A stretch of DNA of 64,000 bases from Natronococcus pandeyae (GTDB lineage: Archaea > Halobacteriota > Halobacteria > Halobacteriales > Natrialbaceae), in assembly GCF_008122205.1 (NCBI RefSeq), contig NZ_PHNJ01000019.1, positions 1 to 64,000 of the forward strand, in the 5' to 3' direction. The notes under the pieces are model-generated. The model saw only the letters and a list, made by a program, of their open reading frames with translations, was not told the origin of the DNA and ran no database searches. Position numbers and translations under genes: made by a program. Shown here piece after piece: positions 16,671-25,708 of the stretch (the stretch's first letter is position 1; the number at the start of each line of letters is the position of its first letter).

Positions 16671-17631
16671 GCGCCTCCGGATTATCGAGGCCGTTCGGGA
16701 GACGCTCCGCGAGGAACTCGAGCGCGACGACGGCGTCGTCGTCTACGGCGAAGACGTCGCCAGCGCCGGCGGGGTGTTCCGGGCGACCCAGGGACTGGCC
16801 GACGACTATCCGGACCGAGTGTTCGACACGCCCGTCGCGGAGGCTGGCATCATCGGAACGGGCGTCGGCCTCGCGGCCACCGGGATGCGACCCGTCCCCG
16901 AGATCCAGTTCCAGAGCTTCCTCTACCAGGGGTTCCACCAGCTCGCCCAGCACGTCGCACGGATCCGGAGTCGCACTCGCGGGACGATCACCTGTCCCAT
17001 GACGATCCGAATGCCGTACGGTGGCGGCATCCACGCCCTGGAACTGCACTCCGAGAGCTTCGAGGCCGGCTTCGCTCACATCCCCGGCCTGCAGGTCGTT
17101 TTCCCCTCTTCGCCGGCCGAGACGAAGGGGCTGCTCACGTCGGCGATTCGCAGCCCGGATCCCGTCGTCTTCATGGAACCGACACGGCTGTACCGCTCGT
17201 TCCGCGAGGAAGTGCCCGACGACCACGAGATTCCGCTCGGCGAGGCCCGCGTGGTCGAACCCGGCGACGACGTCACGGTGATCGCCTGGGGGTCGATGCT
17301 CCGCGAGACGCTCGACGCCGTCGAGGACGTCGACGCGAGCGTCGAGGTAGTCGACCCGCGGACGCTCTACCCGCTGGACACCGAGACGATCACCGAGTCG
17401 GTGAAAAAGACGGGCCGGTGTGTCGTCGTCCACGAGGCGCCGCGGACCGGCGGCATGGCCGGCGAGATCACGTCTCGAGTCAACGAGGAAGCGTTCCTCT
17501 ACCTCGAGGCCCCCGTCGAACGGGTGACCGGCTACGACGTCCCTGTGCCGATGTTCGCCCGCGAGGACGCGTATCTGCCCGACGCGGAGCGCATCGAGGA
17601 CGGGATTCGAAACGCCCTCGAGTTCAACTGA
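16663..17631 (+). CDS. 2-oxoacid dehydrogenase E1, beta subunit
   Basis: A 322-residue transketolase-like beta subunit. It has VVVYGEDVASAGGVFRATQG near the N-terminus, TPVAEAGIIGTGVGLA, EIQFQSFLYQGFHQL, and the C-terminal domain with DVTVIAWGSMLRETLDAVE, VVDPRTLYPLD and VVVHEAPRTGGMAGEI. The ATG at 16663 overlaps the alpha stop by 8 bp, showing translational coupling. Beta provides the residues that bind the pyrimidine end of ThDP from the partner chain. After its stop there is about 0.9 kb without genes, so the operon ends here. Confidence 0.9.
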   Translation: MSERLRIIEAVRETLREELERDDGVVVYGEDVASAGGVFRATQGLADDYPDRVFDTPVAEAGIIGTGVGLAATGMRPVPEIQFQSFLYQGFHQLAQHVARIRSRTRGTITCPMTIRMPYGGGIHALELHSESFEAGFAHIPGLQVVFPSSPAETKGLLTSAIRSPDPVVFMEPTRLYRSFREEVPDDHEIPLGEARVVEPGDDVTVIAWGSMLRETLDAVEDVDASVEVVDPRTLYPLDTETITESVKKTGRCVVVHEAPRTGGMAGEITSRVNEEAFLYLEAPVERVTGYDVPVPMFAREDAYLPDAERIEDGIRNALEFN

Positions 17632-18537
17632 GGGCCCTCCTTTCGATATCGAGTCGATCGAGGGACTCGAGTTTTGGAGGGTTCGGGAGACGACGAGTGG
17701 TAACTCCGCTGTAGGCACGCAGAGACTGCACTGAGAGATGTCACGTAACGGGAGACACACGCGACGGTTACCCAGCCTGGACGCGAACCGTATTAACCGG
17801 TAAGCTTGCTCCCGACGAGTGAGATGACACGACCAGCACGGTTGAAGGGGAAGTAGTTACAGAGCAGACGTCCTCGCGTCGCCCGACAGTGCTCGAGAGA
17901 GATGAAGCACCGGTACTACGTTCTCGGTCAGTTTAGTTAGCCACGAGAACGACCTATCCCGACACCGCATATGTATCATAGTATCACTATATATTTGAAA
18001 TAGATATTTAGATGTTCGTTCGCTTGGAATCGATTCGGATTTCAGGCGTCTGGAAGTGAAAACACGGCTATCGTCGGCCGATAACGATACGAGCGGATTG
18101 ATCAGGCAAAAGGAATGGTCCAGCTCTTAAGTATCCCAATATACGGGATGGCGATGCTGTCACAGATAATCCGGTACTTTCATCTATATCTTATCCGGTA
18201 AATTATAACAATAGCATTTCGGTAGGTAGAAGAATATAAAGAATATTTGATTGAAATCTAGTACCGAATATATCGCGGCCATCACTGCCGATCAGCCACT
18301 CGCACAGAAAAATCGTGATCGCGATCTTCCCCGCCTCGGTCGGTGGCAGATGAATCGTTTCCAGTGGTCCGATCCCGGTACAACGATCATCGATTCTCGC
18401 TTCGTTCCGTCGCTAGTAGGCTGTCCGATCGGCATCGCTTCCCTCGAGGGATAGCGGGGTCTACACCGGCGATCGATCAATCGCCGTTGCGGTCTTCCCA
18501 ATCGGAAAAGTCTCGACCGTCGCGATAGCGATCGTCG
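17632..18537. other. About 0.9 kb without a recognisable gene, AT-rich in the middle
   Basis: No frame here has haloarchaeal codon bias or a recognisable motif. GC falls sharply between about 17960 and 18260 (runs such as TATATATTTGAAATAG) compared with both sides. Small imperfect repeats occur (ATCCGGTA near 18168 and 18189). It could be a degraded gene region or an insertion of foreign origin. No tRNA or origin repeats were found. Confidence 0.6.
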
Positions 18538-19083
18538 CTACTCGAGTTCCCAGCCGGCGAACGTATCACCCGCTTCGATTTCGACGGCGAACGCGTCAAT
18601 GAGTCTGCCGAGTGCGAGGTAGCCGGCGGCGACGGCCGCCGCGCCGACCGCGGTCTCCTCGCCGACGTATTCGACGACCGCGTCGTGGAGTGCGTCGGTT
18701 ACGCGACCGCGAACGACGGCACGAGTGTACGCGACGAGCGCCCGTTCCACTTCGGATAACGACCGCCGATCGTCGCGGGCGATCGCATCGATCTCTGCGG
18801 GTTCGAGCCCCGCATCGGTGGCGATGTTGACGTGCTGGTGCCACTCGTAGGTGGAGTCGATCTCGGACGAGGTAGTCAAAATCACGATCTCTCGCTGACG
18901 GTCAGTAAGACCGGAGTGGTTCCAGAGCGCACCGAGGAACTCCCGGAGTCCGTCGAGAACCGACTGATTGTTGCCGATGGCGCTGTACACGTTGAGCGTT
19001 TTTCCGGGCTGAAGTGACGAAACAATGTGGTCCCGATACTCCGGGTCGAGTTCGTCCTGCGTGACGTACGGAACTCGTGCCAT
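18538..19083 (-). CDS. Carboxymuconolactone decarboxylase/AhpD-like protein
   Basis: A 181-residue all-helical protein of the CMD/AhpD superfamily. It has NHSGLTDRQREIVILTTSS and the helix EIDSTYEWHQHVNIATDAGL, where the conserved His pair region is present but the AhpD CxxC is absent. Lack of the Cys pair points away from peroxidase-type AhpD and towards the decarboxylase or uncharacterised branch. It lies at the edge of the acid-catabolism region, and its substrate is unknown. The start ATG at 19083 begins MARVPYVTQDEL, a usual family N-terminus. Confidence 0.8.
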   Translation of the reverse strand: MARVPYVTQDELDPEYRDHIVSSLQPGKTLNVYSAIGNNQSVLDGLREFLGALWNHSGLTDRQREIVILTTSSEIDSTYEWHQHVNIATDAGLEPAEIDAIARDDRRSLSEVERALVAYTRAVVRGRVTDALHDAVVEYVGEETAVGAAAVAAGYLALGRLIDAFAVEIEAGDTFAGWELE

Positions 19084-19344
19084 GATAAATGAGAACCCGA
19101 CAGTCGTATAACGTTTACTGTCGCAAATCCGTCTTTGTAACGTGCGGCGTGGGAAACGGATCCATCAGTCAAAATGTCGTTTCAGAGACGCCGAACCGAA
19201 AACCGCGAAAACGTGGTTCCGAAGCTTCGCATACCGCTGGAGCCAGCTAATCCAATCGATGTCGTGGCCATCGGACGGAAAAACCAATTTGATTTCGCTC
19301 ACTACCCAATCGTCTCCCCGAACGCGCTCGACTGGCAGGGTGAC

Positions 19345-19352
19345 ATTTAATA
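19345..19352 (+). promoter_or_regulatory. TATA-like box for the small membrane protein
   Basis: ATTTAATA lies about 26 bp before the ATG at 19375, giving leaderless transcription and supporting that small gene. Between 19084 and 19344 nothing else is recognisable. Confidence 0.4.
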
Positions 19353-19374
19353 CGATTGATTGTGAAGCCCAACC

Positions 19375-19581
19375 ATGTCTCCAGAAAACACCCCGAATCA
19401 GGCGCTTACGGATCGGGTGGTAACCTATATTTCTCAAATTAACGATATGTACGATCGCCTCATGAGCAGGGTTCGAAGTTACACCCCCTACATCGTTCGC
19501 ACGATCGAGGTCGTGCTGGCGATCGTCCTACTGGCGGTGCTGTCTCACTGGATCTACTGGGTCTACATACAGGGAGTCTAA
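19375..19581 (+). CDS. Small tail-anchored membrane protein, unknown
   Basis: A 68-residue product has a hydrophilic N-terminal 38 residues with an amphipathic stretch (YISQINDMYDRLMSRVRSY). One hydrophobic helix follows (IEVVLAIVLLAVLSHWIYWV), close to the C-terminus. A TATA-like box at leaderless spacing supports expression. No family is recognised. It sits just before the CoA-transferase gene and could be an accessory of the TRAP uptake region, but that is only proximity. Confidence 0.45.
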   Translation: MSPENTPNQALTDRVVTYISQINDMYDRLMSRVRSYTPYIVRTIEVVLAIVLLAVLSHWIYWVYIQGV

Positions 19582-19710
19582 CTTCTCGAGTGGACCGGTT
19601 TCCGTCGGTCCGGGAGACGGTTTCGACGATCGAATGGGAGGCTGCCGCTTTACCGTGTACACGGGCGAGGGACAAATTATACTTTGGTGCGATGAGATGG
19701 GGGACAGTCG

Positions 19711-20892
19711 ATGGCTAATAGTACAAAAGGTACGCCACTCGAGGGCGTTCGAGTGCTCGACTGTACGCAGATGCTCGCCGGCCCCTTCGCGACGCAACTC
19801 CTGGCCGATCTCGGCGCAGAGGTGGTCAAGATCGAACGGCCGCAGTACGGCGACATCACGCGAACTACCGGACCCGACGTCGGCGACTCCGGGATTACCG
19901 CGTATTTTTCGTCGCTGAATCGGGGAAAGCGTAGCGTCGAACTCGACCTGTCGACCGCAGAGGGGGCAGCAGCGTTCAAATCTCTCGCGGAGGTGGCAGA
20001 TGTCGTCGTCGAGAACTACCGTCCCGGCACGATGAAGAAGTGGGGGCTCGGTTACGACGACTTACGGTCGGTCAACGAGGATATCGTCTACTGCTCGATC
20101 TCCGGCTTCCTCGAGGGTCCGTATCGCGACTTGCCCGCGTTCGACATGGTCGCTCAGGCGCTCGGTGGGAGTATGAGCATCACTGGCGAAGAGGACGGAC
20201 CGCCGGTACGGCCGGGAATCCCCATCGGCGATATCTGCGCCGGAATGTACGCCGTCGTCGGTGTCGTTACGTCGCTGTACGGAGGCGGAGGCGACTACGT
20301 CGAGGTGCCGATGTTCGAGGGGCTGGTCTCGTGGCTCACAGAGCGAGCCGGACGGACGTTCGTCACGGACGAGCCCTACCCGCGTCTGGGGACGGCTCAC
20401 CCGACGCTCGCACCCTACCGGGCGTTCGAGACGGCCGACGGCTGGTTCGCGGTCGCAATCGCGAGTGACAACACGTGGCAGTCGTTCTGTGATGCCATCG
20501 GAAGACCCGAACTCGTGGACGACGATCGGTTCGCGACGAACGACGAGCGAGTCAAAAACCGTAGCGAACTCATCGAGGAACTGGCGCCGTTGTTCCGCGC
20601 GCGGTCCAACGACGAGTGGTTTACGCAGTTTCGCGAACACGGGCTTCCAGGCGCGCCGGTTCAGGACACGCACCAACTCTTCGAAAACGAGCACCTGCGT
20701 GAAAGCGGCGTTCTCGACGACCTCACGATCGGCGGAGCCGATTTCCCGTACCCGCTCTGCCCGATCCAGTTTTCCGAGGCGGCGACGCGGTCCGGCCACA
20801 CACCGCCTCAGCTCGGCGAACACACCGAGGTCGTTCTGTCAGAGGTCCTCTCCGACTCCGAAATTACCCGGATTCTCAGCAATCGGGAATGA
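19711..20892 (+). CDS. Class III (CaiB/BaiF) CoA-transferase
   Basis: This 393-residue protein has the class III signatures GVRVLDCTQMLAGPFATQ at the N-terminus, GAEVVKIERP, LNRGKRSVELDL and ENYRPGTM. The catalytic Asp lies in AFDMVAQALGG (about residue 148). The family moves CoA between organic acids (for example carnitine, oxalate/formate, mesaconate or bile acids). Here it would activate the acid brought in by the TRAP system immediately downstream. A TATA-like box near 19675-19682 gives it its own promoter. The exact acid cannot be read from sequence. Confidence 0.88.
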   Translation: MANSTKGTPLEGVRVLDCTQMLAGPFATQLLADLGAEVVKIERPQYGDITRTTGPDVGDSGITAYFSSLNRGKRSVELDLSTAEGAAAFKSLAEVADVVVENYRPGTMKKWGLGYDDLRSVNEDIVYCSISGFLEGPYRDLPAFDMVAQALGGSMSITGEEDGPPVRPGIPIGDICAGMYAVVGVVTSLYGGGGDYVEVPMFEGLVSWLTERAGRTFVTDEPYPRLGTAHPTLAPYRAFETADGWFAVAIASDNTWQSFCDAIGRPELVDDDRFATNDERVKNRSELIEELAPLFRARSNDEWFTQFREHGLPGAPVQDTHQLFENEHLRESGVLDDLTIGGADFPYPLCPIQFSEAATRSGHTPPQLGEHTEVVLSEVLSDSEITRILSNRE

Positions 20893-20902
20893 AAAAATTG
20901 CA

Positions 20903-20922
20903 TAGTATTTAATTACATACTA
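20903..20922. promoter_or_regulatory. Inverted repeat TAGTAT-N8-ATACTA before the TAXI gene
   Basis: A perfect 6-bp inverted repeat with an AT-rich spacer (TTAATTAC) lies 11 bp after the CoA-transferase stop and overlaps the best TATA-like box for the TAXI gene. It may be an operator or just the core promoter. Confidence 0.4.
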
Positions 20923-20993
20923 ATACACCGGTAGATATGCTGAACTCTTCGAAAAGTACATATGCTATCTCCACACTATCGTGTACTGTTACC

Positions 20994-22121
20994 ATGCCAG
21001 ACCGCAGTTCGAATAGACGAAACTTCCTGAAAGCGGCCGTTGTAACGGGCACAGTGGGTGTTGCAGGGTGCATCGGAGACGACGTCGATCCCGACGAAGA
21101 TCCGTTGGGCGATGACGGCAACGGTGCAAACGGTGAACCGGACGAAGACCGAGATTATCACATCGACGTCGGTACGTCGTCCGGTGGGACGATGGACGTC
21201 GGCCTCGCAGTAGAACAGGGGGTCACCCAGGAAAGCGATACCCTAAGTTACTCGACGGTCGAAAGCCCCGGATACGTCGGATCGACCTACCGGATGGCCG
21301 AGGACGCCTTCGACGCCGGGTTCGTCGACGGCAATACAATGAACAAAGCTCGACAGCGTCTGGACATGTTCGAGGAGGATCCGGTCGATCGACTCCCGTG
21401 GCAGGGTATGTTGGCGTTCCCCTACAGTATCTACATGATGGCCCGCGACGGGACCAACATCGAAACTTTCGACGACCTTGCAGGTGCGAGCGTCTATCCC
21501 GCCGAACCGGGTTTCTCGACCCGTGCGACGACCCTCGACGTGCTCAGTCAGGATCCAACCGCGGACATATACGAAGAGATGGATATCGTCGATATGGACG
21601 TCTCCGACGCTCCGGGTGCGATGGAAGAAGAGCGGATCGACGCCGCTATCGCCTACGGGACGCCGGGGGTCGGGAACACGGGTTGGGTCGTCGAGTACGA
21701 CGCTCGTGTCGACGTCCATTACGTCGAGCACACGGACGCGTTGATCGAGTCGATCGAGGGGTTCCCCGGCGCCGGGCTATCGATCTACGACGACGACCCG
21801 GCGGAGACGTTCGCCTGGGATCAGGACATCGGCACCGACGAGATCGCCGCGTGGGATCTCAACGTTACGATCGCGCTCCACCCCGAGACGCCGGACGACG
21901 CGGTGTACGAACTGTGCCGGGTCGGAGCCGAACACGGCGACACCATCCGCAATGCTGAGGAACGATTCACGCCGGAGGACGCCGAAGGTCTCACTCAGGG
22001 CGCGCTGGACGACTACCCGTTCCACCCCGGTGCTGCCGAGTTCTACCAGGACGAGGGCGTCTGGGACGACGACAACTGGGTCGTCGGCGACCGCGACCAA
22101 GTCGGCGAATACTTCGACTGA
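20994..22121 (+). CDS. TAXI-family TRAP transporter substrate-binding lipoprotein
   Basis: A 375-residue secreted binding protein. Its start MPDRSSNRRNFLKAAVV is a twin-arginine signal followed by the lipobox GVAGC, so it is probably Tat-exported and lipid-anchored. An acidic linker (DDVDPDEDP) precedes the TAXI domain, with IDVGTSSGGTMDVG and VYPAEPGFSTRATTLDVLS. TAXI proteins feed TRAP permeases with organic acids such as glutamate or 2-oxoglutarate. An in-frame ATG at 20937 sits at leaderless distance from a TATA box, but the Tat motif argues for 20994. The permease follows after 52 bp. Confidence 0.88.
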   Translation: MPDRSSNRRNFLKAAVVTGTVGVAGCIGDDVDPDEDPLGDDGNGANGEPDEDRDYHIDVGTSSGGTMDVGLAVEQGVTQESDTLSYSTVESPGYVGSTYRMAEDAFDAGFVDGNTMNKARQRLDMFEEDPVDRLPWQGMLAFPYSIYMMARDGTNIETFDDLAGASVYPAEPGFSTRATTLDVLSQDPTADIYEEMDIVDMDVSDAPGAMEEERIDAAIAYGTPGVGNTGWVVEYDARVDVHYVEHTDALIESIEGFPGAGLSIYDDDPAETFAWDQDIGTDEIAAWDLNVTIALHPETPDDAVYELCRVGAEHGDTIRNAEERFTPEDAEGLTQGALDDYPFHPGAAEFYQDEGVWDDDNWVVGDRDQVGEYFD

Positions 22122-22140
22122 GTAGATTCGTCCATTCCCC

Positions 22141-22152
22141 TATATTATAATT
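22141..22152 (+). promoter_or_regulatory. TATA-like box for the TRAP permease
   Basis: TATATTATAATT is centred about 28 bp before the ATG at 22174, so the permease can also be transcribed alone and leaderless, apart from the binding-protein transcript. Confidence 0.5.
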
Positions 22153-22173
22153 CGATCCCGACACTACGTATCA

Positions 22174-24321
22174 ATGAGCACCGAAACCAGTAGTTCTGAA
22201 ACGACGGCGGGGACAGATTCACTGACAGTAAAAGCGCTCGACAACGCCGTTACTCTCAGTGCACTCCTCCTTTGGGCGATCGTCCTCTGGTGGGCGTGGA
22301 CCCAGGGAATTAGCCGAGCACAGTACGGTGTCCTGTTTCTCGGTGCCATTCTCTCGGTGTACATTCTCTCGGAGGCGAAAGAATCAGTCGCAGAGGGTGA
22401 TCTTCTGGATCTGTTGATCCTCGCAGCCTGCGGTGCAGTAATGATAACCGCAACCGTCTATATCTACACCGACTTCGAGGCGTTCTATATCCGCCGACAG
22501 GGGTGGGCGCCCGACCACGAGTATCGACTGGCCTGGCTCGTGATCGGCGTGGTCCTCTACCTGACGTGGCGGTCGTACGGAAACGTCTTCCTCGCGCTCA
22601 TCGGCGGGGCGATACTGTACGCCATGTATGGCTACTACGTGCCGGGTCTGTTCGGACACAGCGGTCTGGACACGATCCACATGTTGCAGATGTTGATCAC
22701 CGACCTCGCCGGCTTCTACGGCTCACTGACGCAGCTTACGGCCGCGTGGATCGCCCCGTTTCTCCTGTACGCCGGCTTACTGTTCGCGTTCGGGGCGTTC
22801 AACCTCATCTTGCGGATCGCGATCGTCTCCGCAAAGTACATCGAATCAGGCGTCGCCCAGACGGCCGTCATCTCGAGTGCAGTCATCGGTTCCATCAACG
22901 GGAGCTACGCCGCGAACGCCGGCATGACCGGTTCCTTTACGATTCCGACGATGATGGACGCGGGTCTCTCGGGACGGACCGCCGCAGGGATCGAGGGAAC
23001 CGCCTCAACCTCCGGTCAGGTGCTCCCCCCAGTGATGGGCGCATCGGCGTTCGTGATGGCGTCCGTACTCGGTATCGCGTACTGGGACATCATCATCGCG
23101 GGACTAATTCCCGCGGCGATCCTCGTGTTCAGTATCCTGATCGCCGTCCACTACACCTCTATCAACGAGATGGGCAATCAGGAAATGAACTTCGACGATT
23201 ACTTCGAGGACGAGATGACCCGAGCCGACAAGATCGTGCAGGGGGTCCGGTTCGGCGTTCCCTTCGCCATCCTGCTCATCATGCTCGGGTACTTCCAGTA
23301 CACGGTCATGACTGCTGCGCTGTACACGATCGTCGCGATGGTGATACTCGGGATCACGACGCCGGTTCTCCAGTCGATCTACGCGACTAGAATCGGCACG
23401 GAGACGGAGACGGTCACGGTCGACGGTTGGTGGACTACCGACTGGTGGTCCAAGGGTACCGTTCGCTCCCGACTATCCGCAGTCGGTCGACTCCCCGTCC
23501 TAAGCCAGTACACCTCCGTTATGGTCAGGCTCCGACGACAGCGACCCGTACACACCTTCCTCGAGGAGGTCGGGAACGTGGTCCACGGCTTCCGTCGCGG
23601 TGCCGTCATCCTTGCGCCGATTGCGATTATCCTGGCAGCGGTCAACGGCGTCGTCGACCTCCTGATGACGACCGGCGTCCCGTCGCGGATCGCGATCATG
23701 CTGATGCAGCTTTCAGGCGGGATCCTACTCATCGCGGTGATATTCGGGATGGCCGTCTGTATCATCATGGGAGTCGGGATGCCGACCGTGGCGGCGTACG
23801 TCATCGTCTCGACGCTGGTCGCTCCGACGTTCATCAACGTCTTCGAAGTTCCCGAACTGGCCGCTCACTTCATGGTCTTTTACGCCGCGGTGATGGCCGG
23901 CGTCACACCGCCGGTCGCCATCGCGGTCGTGGTCGCATCCGGGATCGCCGGTTCGAACTTCTGGAAGTCCTGTGCGACGGCGATGACGATCGCCGCTCCG
24001 CTTTTCGTCCTGCCAATCTCCTTCATCTATCACCCGGAGATCGTCTCCCCGATGATCGACCTTCACTCCCTGTTCAGCGGTGCGCTCATCATGCTGGGCG
24101 CGATCACGATCATCTTCGCGCTCAACTACCCGTTCGAGTTGAAACGGCGATTCGGGCTGCCGCTCCGGTTCGGGCTGTTCTGGCTCGGCGCGTTCGTGAT
24201 GGTCTACCCCGGCTGGATGTTTCAGGCAGCCGGTATCGGCCTGTTCGTGGCCGTCTTCACCAGCGTGAAATACATCGCGAACGGTTACGAGCTCCACCTG
24301 CCGTCGGCGATTAACCGCTGA
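22174..24321 (+). CDS. Fused TRAP transporter permease (4TM plus 12TM, TAXI type)
   Basis: A 715-residue integral membrane protein that fuses the small (DctQ-like) and large (DctM-like) TRAP subunits, as usual for TAXI systems. About four helices occur in the first 160 residues. The large domain then shows the SAVIGSINGSYAANAGMTGS and GIEGTASTSGQVLPPVMGAS re-entrant segments, and their second-half partner MGVGMPTVAAYVIVST. It uses the Na+ gradient, fitting a halophile. With the TAXI lipoprotein it imports an organic acid, likely the substrate of the flanking catabolic genes. Confidence 0.9.
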   Translation: MSTETSSSETTAGTDSLTVKALDNAVTLSALLLWAIVLWWAWTQGISRAQYGVLFLGAILSVYILSEAKESVAEGDLLDLLILAACGAVMITATVYIYTDFEAFYIRRQGWAPDHEYRLAWLVIGVVLYLTWRSYGNVFLALIGGAILYAMYGYYVPGLFGHSGLDTIHMLQMLITDLAGFYGSLTQLTAAWIAPFLLYAGLLFAFGAFNLILRIAIVSAKYIESGVAQTAVISSAVIGSINGSYAANAGMTGSFTIPTMMDAGLSGRTAAGIEGTASTSGQVLPPVMGASAFVMASVLGIAYWDIIIAGLIPAAILVFSILIAVHYTSINEMGNQEMNFDDYFEDEMTRADKIVQGVRFGVPFAILLIMLGYFQYTVMTAALYTIVAMVILGITTPVLQSIYATRIGTETETVTVDGWWTTDWWSKGTVRSRLSAVGRLPVLSQYTSVMVRLRRQRPVHTFLEEVGNVVHGFRRGAVILAPIAIILAAVNGVVDLLMTTGVPSRIAIMLMQLSGGILLIAVIFGMAVCIIMGVGMPTVAAYVIVSTLVAPTFINVFEVPELAAHFMVFYAAVMAGVTPPVAIAVVVASGIAGSNFWKSCATAMTIAAPLFVLPISFIYHPEIVSPMIDLHSLFSGALIMLGAITIIFALNYPFELKRRFGLPLRFGLFWLGAFVMVYPGWMFQAAGIGLFVAVFTSVKYIANGYELHLPSAINR

Positions 24322-24449
24322 TCGCCGAACGTTCGGGCTACACCTCTCCCTCGGGTCGTCACCGTGAACGCGGTTGCAGTGCTGGTTGTAGCCTCGTCAC
24401 CAGTACCTCGAGCGGCCGGAGAAAAGGACAACCCGGACTCGAAGGCGAG

Positions 24450-25670
24450 TCACGAGTCACAGACGGAGAGAACAGAAAAGACGAGCACGGTACTTGCCAG
24501 CAGCGAGACGAGTAGGCCCCCGAAGGCGACGGCGTACGTACTCAGGTCGGCGATGAACCCGACGTACGCCGGCCCGAGACTCCCGATACCCATGTAGATC
24601 GTCCTGAAGCTCCCGATATCCGCACCCGCGTTTGAATCCGGGAACGTCGCCATCACGTACGCGAGTAGCGGCGGCGTCACGGACATGAGCCCGATCGCGA
24701 AGAGCACGACGGCCCCGAGCAAGGCCCACGTCGATTGCGCGATCGTCAGTGCGACCAGCCCCGCCGTGCCGATCGTCAGTGCACAGATCGCCGTCCGGAG
24801 TCGACCGAACCGATCGCCGAGGTTTCCCGAGAGCGGCTTCGTTACCATCCCGACGAGAAAGAGCGATGCGAACGCGGTCGCGGCCGTCCCTGCGGACAGC
24901 CCCTTCTCTTGCTGGAGAAAGGTCGGAAGGAAACTGACCGCCCCCTGCCACGTGAGAAAGAACAGACAGAACGCGACGATCAGTTGCTTGCTCTTGCGGC
25001 CGAGGACGACGCGCCCTATCGTTTCCCGGACATCGAACCGCACCCGTGACAGGCTGTGCGGTTCGTCGCTCCAAGAGTGGATCAGGAACGCTGCGACGAT
25101 CGTGAGACCGATAACCGGCGGGAAAGCGAGTCGCCACTCGCCGGCCGCGAGTGCCGCCGTCGCGAATCCAGCAGATAGCCCGCCGCCGACGTCCCAGAAC
25201 GCGGTGTAGATGCCGAACGCTTTGCCCCGTCGCTCGGCGTACAGTTCCGATAACAGGGTGTAGCCGGTCGCCGGATACACGCCCGAACACAGCCCCAGAA
25301 CGGCAATCCCGACCAGATACCCGACGAACGTTGCCGACGCCATCACGACCCCGAACCCGATTACGAAGCCGACCAGTCCGAACACGAGGACTGTCTTGCG
25401 ACTGGTCACATCCGACACTCGCCCGCCGGGATACTGTCCGAGCGCGTTCAGGCCCCACATAACCGAGAGCCCGATCCCCGCCTGGAACGGCGTGATCGCT
25501 AGATCAGCGATAATCGCCGGCAACAGCGGCGCCATGATGAGCAGTCCGACGGCGATCGTTCCGAACCCGCCCGAAACTGCCGCGAGGACGTGGGTCCGGT
25601 TCCCGCTGCTCGTCGGTTCGTCGGCGTCGCTTTCGAGCGAGCCGCTGGTGATCGGTTCGCCGTCGGTCAT
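24450..25670 (-). CDS. Major facilitator superfamily transporter
   Basis: A 406-residue protein with twelve predicted membrane helices. The loop motif ALGQYPGGRVSDVTSRK after helix 2 and GNLGDRFGRLRTA in the second half are the duplicated MFS signature. It is separated by 38 bp from the stop of the enolase-superfamily gene upstream, so it is probably the third gene of an operon 28062-24450. It likely imports or exports the sugar acid handled by those enzymes. Substrate is unassigned. Confidence 0.88.
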   Translation of the reverse strand: MTDGEPITSGSLESDADEPTSSGNRTHVLAAVSGGFGTIAVGLLIMAPLLPAIIADLAITPFQAGIGLSVMWGLNALGQYPGGRVSDVTSRKTVLVFGLVGFVIGFGVVMASATFVGYLVGIAVLGLCSGVYPATGYTLLSELYAERRGKAFGIYTAFWDVGGGLSAGFATAALAAGEWRLAFPPVIGLTIVAAFLIHSWSDEPHSLSRVRFDVRETIGRVVLGRKSKQLIVAFCLFFLTWQGAVSFLPTFLQQEKGLSAGTAATAFASLFLVGMVTKPLSGNLGDRFGRLRTAICALTIGTAGLVALTIAQSTWALLGAVVLFAIGLMSVTPPLLAYVMATFPDSNAGADIGSFRTIYMGIGSLGPAYVGFIADLSTYAVAFGGLLVSLLASTVLVFSVLSVCDS

Positions 25671-25708
25671 GCGTTACTCGAGTCCGGAAAACCGAGAGGC
25701 ACAGACGC

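Noticed and set aside
18357-18369. TTTCCAGTGG, like part of a haloarchaeal origin recognition box
   Set aside because: It is a single partial match without the G-rich half, without repeats around it and without an orc1/cdc6 gene nearby.
18251-18454. 67-residue open frame in the AT-rich gap
   Set aside because: No codon bias, no start context and no recognisable similarity.
19165-19437. 90-residue minus-strand frame before the small membrane protein
   Set aside because: It overlaps the better-supported plus-strand gene and its TATA box, and shows no acidic bias.
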